Assembly (NCBI RefSeq): GCF_009765905.1 | Contig: NZ_LMUO01000003.1 | Coordinates: forward strand, 1 to 61,896 | Origin: Mucilaginibacter sp. L196 | GTDB taxonomy: Bacteria; Bacteroidota; Bacteroidia; Sphingobacteriales; Sphingobacteriaceae | Reading direction: 5' to 3' | Length of the DNA stretch: 61,896 nucleotides | Part shown: positions 1 to 7,587 of the stretch, one piece after another | Layout: each line of letters opens with the position of its first letter | How positions within the stretch are numbered: the first letter of the stretch is position 1 | Translations under genes and position numbers: made by a program | Notes under the pieces: generated by a model | The model's database searches: none | What the model saw: the letters and a program-made list of their open reading frames with translations, nothing else | What the model was told of the DNA's origin: nothing

Positions 1-77
1 GTATAAACCTTTTTCTTATCTCCAAACTTTATTTTAAAGTTTTTTCCGCCGCTTTCCTTCTCACTTTTCTCCTTCAA
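1..77 (-). CDS. Possible 5' end of a leftward gene (partial)
   Basis: An open frame runs leftward off the window edge from a TTG at 77. It encodes a short Lys/Glu/Gly-rich N-terminus with no stop in the visible part. A near-consensus promoter box lies directly upstream (88-95 on the minus strand), which fits a leaderless or short-leader start. Only about 25 codons are visible, no family can be recognised, and the TTG start is a guess. The stretch could equally be 5' untranslated leader of a gene starting outside the window. Confidence 0.3.
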   Translation of the reverse strand, partial: MKEKSEKESGGKNFKIKFGDKKKVY

Positions 78-87
78 TTGCGGGCTG

Positions 88-95
88 CAAAGATG
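88..95 (-). promoter_or_regulatory. Candidate -7 box (CATCTTTG) for leftward transcription
   Basis: On the minus strand the sequence reads CATCTTTG, one base from the Bacteroidota -7 consensus TAnnTTTG. It lies about ten bases upstream of the open frame that leaves the window. No clear -33 TTG is visible at the usual distance. The rest of 96-335 is AT-rich spacer with no gene that I can support. Confidence 0.35.
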
Positions 96-335
96 CGACT
101 TTTATAGTTATCTAACAAGTAAAAACTTACTTTATTTTAGATTATTTTATTGTCGCCAAATGTTCAAAAAACAACCGCTTTTCTTTAGCGGGGCACAAAT
201 GTAATAAGAATATCCAACCCCACAAAAACATTTTTGCAAAAACTGTGTATACATTTATAACTAACTGTTAAACAGCCGATATTAGGGCATTCTTTTTTCG
301 CTAGTATATAGTAAACAGGGCTATTATTGAATTCG

Positions 336-343
336 TATCTTTG
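336..343 (+). promoter_or_regulatory. -7 promoter box TATCTTTG of the RNA methyltransferase gene
   Basis: TATCTTTG matches TAnnTTTG exactly and ends ten bases before the ATG at 353. A TTG at 341 is in frame with the gene but is the core of this box, so it is not the start codon. The transcript would have a very short leader. Confidence 0.6.
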
Positions 344-352
344 AAACACGAT

Positions 353-1726
353 ATGGACAAGCTTAATTTCCCTCCTAATTTCTTAGAATCATTATCCGGC
401 GAGCCGGGTTTTGACGCAGAAAACTTTATAAATACTCACGAACTTTCTGAAACGCCTACCTCTATAAGGATAAATCCTTTTAAAAAATCAGCAATAAAGG
501 GCAATAGCCAAGTGCCCTGGTGCCCCGAAGGCTATTATTTAGATACCCGCCCGTCGTTTACATTCGATCCTTTATTCCATGCAGGATGTTATTATGTACA
601 GGAAGCATCATCCATGTTCATCGGTCATATATTAAAAAGCATTAAGCCCGATGGCGAACCTGTGAAGATATTAGATCTGTGCGCCGCGCCCGGAGGCAAA
701 AGCACATTGATCAATTCGGCCATGCTGCCTGAGGATTTATTAGTAGCTAACGAGATCATCAAAACACGTGTACCGGTACTTGCTGACAATTTAAGCAAAT
801 GGGGAACTGCCAATGTCATCGTAACTAATAACGATCCAAAAGATTTTACCCGCCTGAAAGGCTTTTTTGATATTATATTGGTTGATGCGCCTTGCTCCGG
901 TTCGGGTATGTTTCGTAAAGACCCTGCGGCGATGAACGAGTGGAGCGAAAACAACGTAAACCTATGCCAGCAAAGGCAGGAAAGAATTTTGGCCGACATC
1001 TATCCATGCTTAAAAGAAGGCGGACACCTTATATATAGTACATGCTCCTACTCGCACCAGGAAAACGAAGATATTTTGGATTGGCTTTGTGAAAGTTTTG
1101 AATTGGAGAGTTTGCCTATACCTATATATAAGGAGTGGGGCATTGTTGAAACTCAATCCGAAAAGAAGAAAGCATGGGGTTATCGTTTCTATCCCGGCAA
1201 GGTAAAGGGCGAAGGATTGTTCGCCGCCTGTTTAAGGAAAACCGGAAACCAGGAAGCGATGGGTGGTTTTAAAAATAAGGAACAGCAAAAGGTGGTAGCC
1301 AAAGAACTGGACCAGGTAAAGCAATATATTAACGAGCCTGCAGAATTTTACTATTTTAAAGTAAACGACGACTGGATGGCCATCAATCGTAATCATATTG
1401 AAAGTTTGAATATTCTGAGCCGGAACCTGTATGTAAAGAAATCGGGGGTGAGGATAGGCAAACTTGCAGGCAAGGATCTGGTACCCGACCATGAGCTGGC
1501 CCTAAGCATTATTGTTAATAAAGATGCCGTTTTACAAACCGAGCTGAATAAAGACCAGGCCATACAATATTTAAGGCGGGATAATCTTAACTTAACTATA
1601 GCTGAAACTGGCTGGAGTTTAATGAACTTTGAAGGTTATGCCTTAGGCTGGGCAAAATTACTGCCTAACCGGATCAACAATTATTATCCGAAGGAGATCA
1701 GGATATTTTCACAAGCTCCGCAATAA
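353..1726 (+). CDS. RsmF/NOL1-NOP2-sun family RNA m5C methyltransferase
   Basis: A probable SAM-dependent cytosine-5 methyltransferase acting on rRNA or tRNA. The SAM site LDLCAAPGGKS is visible near residue 105, the motif DAPCSGSGMFRKDP carries the Cys near residue 180, and the second catalytic Cys lies in IYSTCSYSHQENE. The C-terminal third (from about residue 290) resembles the RNA-binding extension of RsmF/YebU-type enzymes, with a domain ending WAKLLPNRINNYYP. At 457 residues it is normal for that subgroup. I chose ATG 353 because an upstream in-frame TTG falls in the promoter box. Transcribed alone; the next gene follows after about 130 bp. Whether the target is 16S C1407 as in E. coli RsmF is inference. 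Confidence 0.9.
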   Translation: MDKLNFPPNFLESLSGEPGFDAENFINTHELSETPTSIRINPFKKSAIKGNSQVPWCPEGYYLDTRPSFTFDPLFHAGCYYVQEASSMFIGHILKSIKPDGEPVKILDLCAAPGGKSTLINSAMLPEDLLVANEIIKTRVPVLADNLSKWGTANVIVTNNDPKDFTRLKGFFDIILVDAPCSGSGMFRKDPAAMNEWSENNVNLCQQRQERILADIYPCLKEGGHLIYSTCSYSHQENEDILDWLCESFELESLPIPIYKEWGIVETQSEKKKAWGYRFYPGKVKGEGLFAACLRKTGNQEAMGGFKNKEQQKVVAKELDQVKQYINEPAEFYYFKVNDDWMAINRNHIESLNILSRNLYVKKSGVRIGKLAGKDLVPDHELALSIIVNKDAVLQTELNKDQAIQYLRRDNLNLTIAETGWSLMNFEGYALGWAKLLPNRINNYYPKEIRIFSQAPQ

Positions 1727-1859
1727 TAGCCTAACAGCTGCTGAAACTGTCATTTTTTAAAATTGTTACCATAATAGCAAGGGCATTATACAACAAGTAG
1801 TAGTTAAATTGCGTACAATAAAACGTTAGGTTTTAACCGTGGACTAAGATTTGTGTACA

Positions 1860-2963
1860 ATGGACGTTACTGATACCACTAATAATAATATAAAAGAAGA
1901 TATATTTAATCTGGAGCATTTCTTCAACTTATCCCCAGACCTGCTATGTATTGCCGGTTTTGATGGGTATTTCAAAAAGATAAACCCTGCCGTCTCCAAA
2001 ACACTTGGCTATACCAATGAAGAGTTATTTTCAAGGCCGATAGATTCATTTGTTCATGCTGAGGATCGTGCGCTAACGTCGCAGAAACGGGAGAATATTA
2101 AGAAAGACAACCCACTATTGCATTTCGAAAACCGGTATATAACTAAAGACGGCGAAATTGTTTGGCTATCCTGGACATCGATGCCAATTAAAGAAGAAGG
2201 GTTGGTTTTTGCCATTGCCAAAGTTATCACCCATAAAAAGAAACTAGAGGAGGATAGAAACTCGTTATTGAATAACTTAACTTCCATCAATAACGAGTTG
2301 AAACAACTAACCTACACAACATCTCATAATTTAAGGTTGCCGGTTAGTAACCTGCTATCTATTTTTAATTTCCTGGATATATCTAAAATTCAGGACAAAG
2401 AAACGCTTGAGTTTTTTGAAATGCTTAAGATCTCTGCCGAAAGTTTAAAGGATACGTTAAACGATTATGTTGACACCTTAAGCCAGAAAAACATTTTAGA
2501 AGTACACACCGAGGAATTAAATTTAAGTGAATGCCTTAATACAATCCTGCAATCGTTAGGATCATTGATACAAGGTGCAAAAGCAAAAATAGCTATCGAT
2601 TTTTCTGTGTTTGAAACTATAAACTTTAACAAGGCTTACCTGGAAAGCATATTTCTTAACCTGATTACCAACTCTATTAAATACACCAAGCCTGATACAG
2701 CCCCTGTTATTACTATTTATACCAGAGAAAGAGATAATATTAAGCAATTGGTTTTATCTGATAAAGGATTAGGGTTTGATATGGATGCTGTGAAAGACAA
2801 GATATTCGGCTTCAATCAAAAGTTCCACAATCATAGCGATAGTAAAGGCATCGGTTTATACCTTGTTTATAATCACGTTACAAGTTTAGGCGGCAAAATA
2901 GCGATTGAAAGCCGACTGAATGAGGGGGCAACCTTTATTATATCGTTCCCTAAAAGTTTTTGA
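1860..2963 (+). CDS. PAS-domain sensor histidine kinase (soluble)
   Basis: A two-component sensor kinase of 367 residues with no transmembrane segment. A PAS domain covers roughly residues 15-130 (LSPDLLCIAGFDGYF, then a PAC-like end). The dimerisation/phospho-acceptor helix follows, with the H-box SHNLRLPVSN near residue 160. The HATPase domain shows the N box (LNLITNSIKY), G1 (DKGLGFD) and G2 (GIGLYLV). Start taken as ATG 1860; a TTG three codons earlier is in frame but poor. No response regulator is adjacent, so it is an orphan kinase here. It shares its architecture and H-box with the kinase at 47158-48324, so the two are paralogues. The signal sensed cannot be told from sequence. Confidence 0.9.
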   Translation: MDVTDTTNNNIKEDIFNLEHFFNLSPDLLCIAGFDGYFKKINPAVSKTLGYTNEELFSRPIDSFVHAEDRALTSQKRENIKKDNPLLHFENRYITKDGEIVWLSWTSMPIKEEGLVFAIAKVITHKKKLEEDRNSLLNNLTSINNELKQLTYTTSHNLRLPVSNLLSIFNFLDISKIQDKETLEFFEMLKISAESLKDTLNDYVDTLSQKNILEVHTEELNLSECLNTILQSLGSLIQGAKAKIAIDFSVFETINFNKAYLESIFLNLITNSIKYTKPDTAPVITIYTRERDNIKQLVLSDKGLGFDMDAVKDKIFGFNQKFHNHSDSKGIGLYLVYNHVTSLGGKIAIESRLNEGATFIISFPKSF

Positions 2964-3011
2964 TTATCTATACAATAGAATATACATCTTAGCTTATCAC
3001 AATTAATAAAC

Positions 3012-3536
3012 ATGAAGAACAAATTACTGCTGATTGTATTTTTTGTTGCACCATTCATATCGCAAGCTCAGGTAAAAACCGTTATCGGCAATGACATTGT
3101 AAGCTTGAAAACTTTTACTACCGTTTTGGGTGATGCTGTTAGAATGGAAAAGCTTGATGATTATTTTAAACCATTGGGCTATAAGTTTACCGGTATGGAA
3201 AATATCTCCAGGCATGGGATGCAAGGGCATCAACTAACTTACATGGGCGATCATTCGGATTTTAGGATAGATCTGGTAAACCGGTTAAAACTTAATGTTT
3301 TGTATGAAACAGCATCTGCCGATGAATACAATACCATATTAACGGATTTGCAAACCAGCAATGGCTATAAAATTGTGGATGACGCGGATAGTGGCTTAAC
3401 TACCTCCATAACGTTTGCCAATAGCGAATATCTGTTTGTTTTTATGACCAGGAAAACGCAAAATGGAATGCAATATTCCATCAATGCATCAAGCAAGGTG
3501 AGTAACCTGGTGGTTAATGATGGTAATAATCAATAA
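3012..3536 (+). CDS. Secreted protein of unknown function
   Basis: 174 residues beginning with a clear Sec signal peptide (Lys-rich start, hydrophobic core LLLIVFFVAPFI, cleavage after SQAQ), so periplasmic or exported. The rest is a mixed alpha/beta sequence with no motif I recognise; it contains no Cys in the mature part and no lipobox. It starts about 50 bp after the histidine kinase stop on the same strand and may be cotranscribed. It could be a small accessory of that kinase, but nothing in the sequence proves this. Confidence 0.75.
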   Translation: MKNKLLLIVFFVAPFISQAQVKTVIGNDIVSLKTFTTVLGDAVRMEKLDDYFKPLGYKFTGMENISRHGMQGHQLTYMGDHSDFRIDLVNRLKLNVLYETASADEYNTILTDLQTSNGYKIVDDADSGLTTSITFANSEYLFVFMTRKTQNGMQYSINASSKVSNLVVNDGNNQ

Positions 3537-3542
3537 GTCTTA

Positions 3543-3908
3543 TTAATATTGCCCTATTGATAATAGCACTAAGGTGCAGGCATATTCTGTTTCAATCCCT
3601 TTTTCGTTTGCCATTTTGCGCAGCTCAGTATTTTCGGTACCGGGGTTGAAGATAATACGCTTTGGGTGTGTATTTAATATATAATCATACAAAGGTGGCT
3701 GATTTTGCGTACCTACATATAAGGTTATCGTATCAATATCATCATGTATGATTTCGGCTTTTTCAATTTGCACGCCTGCAACTTCACCAGTTTTTATGCC
3801 GACGTTAACGATACTATGCCCATGATTTACCAATCGGTTTGCGGCCAGATATGCGTAACGGCTTGAATCCGGGGTAGCGCCTAAAACCAATGTCTTTTTA
3901 TCAACCAT
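3543..3908 (-). CDS. CoA-binding domain protein (YccU-like Rossmann fold)
   Basis: A 121-residue single-domain protein of the CoA_binding_2 family. The N-terminal strand-loop motif VLGATPDSSRYAYLAANRL is the nucleotide-binding turn, and the later segment NPGTENTELRKMANEKGIE is typical of the family's C-terminal half. Members are cytoplasmic and their substrate is not established. It ends head-to-head with the secreted protein gene (convergent, 6 bp apart), and its start overlaps the stop of the DinB-like gene by 8 bp, implying translational coupling in one leftward transcript. Confidence 0.85.
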   Translation of the reverse strand: MVDKKTLVLGATPDSSRYAYLAANRLVNHGHSIVNVGIKTGEVAGVQIEKAEIIHDDIDTITLYVGTQNQPPLYDYILNTHPKRIIFNPGTENTELRKMANEKGIETEYACTLVLLSIGQY

Positions 3909-4380
3909 TTATAATTCTATTTAATAATGCGATTTGCCCTGCATGATAAATATGATGCTGGATTAATCCATTGATCAATGCCTCATAAGTAACTACAGGC
4001 CTGTCGCCTCGTTGATCATCTATTGGCTCGCCCCATTGTTCCTCAGGAAAGTTTTGGATGATGCCTATCAAATTTACATTAACCAACTTTAAGTCATCAA
4101 CATAATTCTGCCATTTTTGCTCCTCGGGCTTACCGGTCTCAGGCCAGTCTCCGCTGGTGGGTACGCCTGCGGTCATTCCGTTCATACGGTCCATCACTTC
4201 TTCTGTCCAGGCAACCATGTGCAGTACAATTTCAGCAATATTATGCACAGAGCCGGGCGGCTTTTCATAAGCGGCTTCGAAACTAATTTTGGCGATTGTA
4301 TCATATATGCCTATGCCATACCATGGGCGGCCTGATAATACTTTTTCTAATTCTTGCTGTAGTTTTTCGGATGTTGTCAT
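3901..4380 (-). CDS. DinB-like four-helix metalloprotein
   Basis: 159 residues with the DinB/DUF664-type pattern: a helix with IAEIVLHMVAWTEE near residue 50 gives the first metal His, and a C-terminal helix with LIQHHIYHAGQIALL gives the His pair. These positions normally bind a divalent metal in the DinB/BstA superfamily, whose members often transfer thiols. The substrate is unknown. It is upstream of, and overlaps, the CoA-binding protein gene. A second, more BstA-like DinB protein lies at 51262-51789. Confidence 0.85.
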   Translation of the reverse strand: MTTSEKLQQELEKVLSGRPWYGIGIYDTIAKISFEAAYEKPPGSVHNIAEIVLHMVAWTEEVMDRMNGMTAGVPTSGDWPETGKPEEQKWQNYVDDLKLVNVNLIGIIQNFPEEQWGEPIDDQRGDRPVVTYEALINGLIQHHIYHAGQIALLNRIING

Positions 4381-4428
4381 TTATAAAAATTTATCGCCTA
4401 TTTACCCCCTCCGTCTCCTTCGTCGACA

Positions 4429-4452
4429 CCTCCCCCTGATATCAGGGGGAGG
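4429..4452. repeat. 24-bp perfect palindrome in an intergenic repeat remnant
   Basis: CCTCCCCCTGAT followed by its exact reverse complement, with G/C-rich flanks (AGGCCGGGTGGGGG). It sits in the 83-bp gap between two leftward genes, 11 bp after the FAD oxidoreductase stop. The flanks resemble the larger palindromic elements at 28179-28223 and 32587-32669, so I read it as a short member or remnant of that kind. It may also act as a terminator-like hairpin, although no T-run follows. Confidence 0.75.
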
Positions 4453-4463
4453 CCGGGTGGGGG

Positions 4464-6014
4464 TTAAACTAATATTTTTAAAGCCGCTGTTGCACAGTTT
4501 ATACCATCAATAGCAGCAGAAATTATGCCACCGGCATAACCCGCACCTTCGCCACAAGGGAATAAGCCGGTTATCTGTGGATGTTGTAATGTTTCTTTAT
4601 CTCTCGGAACTTTTACTGGTGATGATGTCCGCGATTCTACACCTACTAATATAGCCTCGTTGGTATAATAGCCTTTCATTTTTTGCCCAAACACTGGTAA
4701 TGCTTTGCGCAAACGTGCATTTATCCAATCGGGCAATATCTCTTTTAACTGGGTGCTTTTTGTACCGGGTAGATAAGAGTTTTTGGGTAGATCGATAGAT
4801 TGCCAGCCATTCACAAAGTCGACCATGCGTTGTGCGGGGGCAACTAAACTACCGCCGCCTGCTATAAAGGCTAGCCGCTCAATTTCCTGCTGAAACTTGA
4901 GCATTTTAAATGGATCGTTTTCATCTCCGGCTACATCCTCTAAATTAATTTGGACCACTGTACCTGAGTTAGCATAAGGATTATTCCGTTTGGATGGACT
5001 CCAGCCATTCACTACAATTTCGTTAGCTTCAGTGGCGCAGGGCGCGATGATACCGCCGGGGCACATGCAAAAGGAGAATACGCCACGACCATCAACCTGT
5101 TCAACCAAACTATAATAGGATGGTGGCAAGTCATCACCCCGAACTTCGCAATGATATTGCGCACGGTCAATAATTTCCTGCGGATGTTCAATCCGCACAC
5201 CTAAAGCAAATGGCTTGGCTTCGATCAATACATTTTGGCGATGCAGCAATTCAAAAACATCACGCGCGGAGTGGCCCGTTGCCAGTATTACCGCATCAGA
5301 GTTTATTTTTTCGCCTGATGCCAGTTCAACGCCTTTAATTTTATCAAAGGATATTATCAATGAGGTAACTTTCGCATCAAAGCGAATTTCTCCGCCTGCA
5401 TTGAGTATCGTCTCGCGAATAGCGGTGATGATCTGTGGTAATTTATTGGTACCGATGTGCGGGCGGGCATCAACCAAAATATCAGTTGTTGCGCCATGAG
5501 CTACAAATATCTTCAATACCTGGTTTACATCGCCCCGTTTGGTTGAACGGGTATAGAGTTTACCATCAGAATATGTACCTGCGCCGCCTTCGCCAAAGCA
5601 ATAATTACTTTCGGGATTTACCAAGCCTTGTTTGTTGATGTTCGCCAAATCGCGGCGACGATCTTTTACTTCCTTGCCGCGCTCTATAATGATCGGTTTT
5701 AGTCCAAGCTCTATACACTGCAAAGCGGCAAATAAACCAGCCGGACCAGCGCCCACTATAATAACAGGCTTGGCTTCTTTTACTTCAGGATAATTTACAG
5801 TGTAAGTTTCAGGTTTAAATGGTTCATCAATATAAACCTTTAGCTGCATGCGGTAAACAACCTTTCGACCGCGTGCATCAATTGAGCGCTTTAGTATTTG
5901 GAAGCCGGTAATTTTACTAAGGGATATTTTTAATGCTGATGCTGCAAAGCCTTTTAAAACGACTTCATCTTCATGCTGCCCGGGAGGGCATACTATTTCA
6001 ATTTCTTTTATCAT
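4464..6014 (-). CDS. NAD(P)/FAD-dependent oxidoreductase (COG2509 type)
   Basis: 516 residues. An N-terminal domain of about 85 residues precedes a Rossmann FAD site, VIIVGAGPAGLFAALQ, followed by the acidic strand end IIERG. The segment YCFGEGGAGTYSDGKLYTR and the C-terminal LFPCGEGAGYAGGIISAAIDG (second FAD contact) are typical of the uncharacterised FAD-dependent dehydrogenases of COG2509. The family is widespread and cytoplasmic, and its reaction is not known. Transcribed alone leftward from a promoter at 6046-6053. A hairpin (CCGGG...CCCGG, 6023-6039) sits in the short leader. Confidence 0.9.
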   Translation of the reverse strand: MIKEIEIVCPPGQHEDEVVLKGFAASALKISLSKITGFQILKRSIDARGRKVVYRMQLKVYIDEPFKPETYTVNYPEVKEAKPVIIVGAGPAGLFAALQCIELGLKPIIIERGKEVKDRRRDLANINKQGLVNPESNYCFGEGGAGTYSDGKLYTRSTKRGDVNQVLKIFVAHGATTDILVDARPHIGTNKLPQIITAIRETILNAGGEIRFDAKVTSLIISFDKIKGVELASGEKINSDAVILATGHSARDVFELLHRQNVLIEAKPFALGVRIEHPQEIIDRAQYHCEVRGDDLPPSYYSLVEQVDGRGVFSFCMCPGGIIAPCATEANEIVVNGWSPSKRNNPYANSGTVVQINLEDVAGDENDPFKMLKFQQEIERLAFIAGGGSLVAPAQRMVDFVNGWQSIDLPKNSYLPGTKSTQLKEILPDWINARLRKALPVFGQKMKGYYTNEAILVGVESRTSSPVKVPRDKETLQHPQITGLFPCGEGAGYAGGIISAAIDGINCATAALKILV

Positions 6015-6045
6015 GCTTGTTGCCGGGTTTTTATCCCGGATAGGG

Positions 6046-6053
6046 CAAAGATA
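6046..6053 (-). promoter_or_regulatory. -7 promoter box TATCTTTG of the FAD oxidoreductase gene
   Basis: The minus strand reads TATCTTTG, an exact TAnnTTTG match, 32 bp upstream of the ATG. The best -33 candidate (TTG on minus at 6077-6079) is a few bases too far. Confidence 0.5.
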
Positions 6054-6210
6054 AAAGTTTTAGATGTTATTAGCGGCAACCGTCCGCAAGCAAACGTTAA
6101 ACGTCCGTTATCGAACAGTTATACAATCTCGTTTATACATAATTAACTATAAATCAATAACATAAATTAAGGGTATCAATTTTGGCATAGCCTCATCAAA
6201 TAGCAAAAAG

Positions 6211-6783
6211 ATGAGCACAGATAATTATTTAAGGTTTATATGGGAAGGTTGCCTACGTAACGAGCCTAAATACCAGGAATTACTATATAAAACGTTATCG
6301 CCAAAAATGATGGCCATTTGCATTCGTTATGCAAAAGATAAAGACGAGGCGCAGGATATTTTACAGGAAGGTTTTGTAAAACTATTTAACAACCTGCACA
6401 ATTATCGTGGCGAGGGTAGCCTGGAAGGTTGGATTCGCCGCATTATGGTACATTGCGCCATATCGCGCTATCGTAAAGCGCGCACTATGGTTTTGGTTGA
6501 TGATTTTGGTGAAGATAACAAGATGATGGCAGGTACCACACGTAACGATAACACCCTTGAGGCTGCTGACTTATTACAAATGATAGATCAATTGCCTGAT
6601 ACTTATCGTTCGGTATTTAACATGTATGCTATTGAAGGTTTTTCGCATCAGGAAATAGGGACTAAACTTGGCATGTCGGAACTGCTATCAAGAACCACTT
6701 TATGCCGCGCAAGAGGCATTTTGAAAACCAGACTGAACAAACTGAATAAATTGGAGGACAGAGAATTACATGCAGTAGCCTGA
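6211..6783 (+). CDS. ECF-type RNA polymerase sigma factor
   Basis: 190 residues with sigma region 2 (ICIRYAKDKDEAQDILQEGFVKLFNNL, then GWIRRIMVHCAISRYRKAR) and region 4 (LPDTYRSVFNMYAIEGFSHQEIGTKLGMS helix-turn-helix). In region 4 the recognition helix reads SELLSRTTLCRARGILK, close to the usual SEGTSRSQLSRAR form. No anti-sigma factor follows; the gene is monocistronic between a 196-bp and a 305-bp gap. Sphingobacteriaceae often carry this stand-alone group. Its regulon is unknown. Confidence 0.9.
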   Translation: MSTDNYLRFIWEGCLRNEPKYQELLYKTLSPKMMAICIRYAKDKDEAQDILQEGFVKLFNNLHNYRGEGSLEGWIRRIMVHCAISRYRKARTMVLVDDFGEDNKMMAGTTRNDNTLEAADLLQMIDQLPDTYRSVFNMYAIEGFSHQEIGTKLGMSELLSRTTLCRARGILKTRLNKLNKLEDRELHAVA

Positions 6784-7088
6784 ATTTAATTTAAAAATCG
6801 TATTCTATTCAGCTCTATTTTGTCATAAAAATGTCATCTGAAAATTAGAAAAATCATCTTCTATTAAACTAAAGGTTAATTTAAATCGGTGTAGATTATA
6901 CACTATAGTCGCATTTTATATAAATCTCGCGCAAACTTTTGTTTGTATACCAAATACATTGTTTCATATAACGAAAGTCAAAGTTCGTCATTAAAAAAAA
7001 GCGCGAAACCTTCAATTAAACATTAATTAATTCTTTTACGTTATTAGGGTAATTTTAACCGGCTTTGGGCCCCTAATTAATTTATTAA
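6784..7088. other. 305-bp AT-rich intergenic region
   Basis: No open frame of note. The only local structure I see is a small inverted repeat, GTGTA-N5-TACAC at 6889-6903. There is no exact TAnnTTTG box before the ankyrin gene, so how that gene is transcribed is not clear. Confidence 0.5.
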
Positions 7089-7514
7089 ATGAAAAAGAAA
7101 GTTATTCTATTAAGCTTATTTGTGCTGTTCTCACTACCAATTTTTGCTCAAAACATTTTTACTGCTGCCAAAACAAACGACATCCCCGGCATCAAATTCC
7201 TGTTAAACAGTGGTGTTAATGTAAATTCTCGTGACGCGCAAGGTGAAACACCCTTAATTGTTGCTGTACAAAGCGGACAATTACGCGCTGCCAAACTTTT
7301 ACTTGAAGAAGATGCTGACATCAACCTTCAGGATAAAGCAGGTGATACCGCTTTAATTGACGCGGTAAATTCAGGCAATGCCGCCCTTGTAAAAACACTT
7401 ATTGATCGTGGCGCTAATGTAAAAATCGCCGATAAAAATCATAAAGTTGCCGCCGATTATGCAAAAGCATCTAATAATACCGACATATTAAATTTATTGA
7501 ATACCAATATTTAA
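7089..7514 (+). CDS. Exported ankyrin-repeat protein
   Basis: 141 residues: a signal peptide (MKKKVILLSLFVLFSLPIFAQ) then about three and a half ankyrin repeats, visible as successive GVNVNSRDAQGETPLIVAVQSG, DADINLQDKAGDTALIDAVNSG and GANVKIADKNHK units at 33-residue spacing. Ankyrin stacks bind proteins; here the partner would be in the periplasm. It follows the ECF sigma gene after a 305-bp gap and ends in a strong bidirectional terminator. Confidence 0.9.
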   Translation: MKKKVILLSLFVLFSLPIFAQNIFTAAKTNDIPGIKFLLNSGVNVNSRDAQGETPLIVAVQSGQLRAAKLLLEEDADINLQDKAGDTALIDAVNSGNAALVKTLIDRGANVKIADKNHKVAADYAKASNNTDILNLLNTNI

Positions 7515-7529
7515 TATCAAAATATCTAC

Positions 7530-7572
7530 AAAAAGGAAAGCCGGTATTTATTAAATACCGGCTTTCCTTTTT
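7530..7572. terminator. Bidirectional intrinsic terminator
   Basis: A perfect 21-bp-arm inverted repeat (AAAAAGGAAAGCCGGTATTTA and complement) with an A-run on one side and a T-run on the other. It lies between the convergent ankyrin and GH65 genes and should stop transcription from both. Confidence 0.9.
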
Positions 7573-7587
7573 GTAATAAACTAACAA

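Noticed and set aside
6889..6903. Small inverted repeat GTGTA-N5-TACAC as a sigma-factor operator
   Set aside because: Five-base arms are common by chance in AT-rich DNA and no second copy was found.
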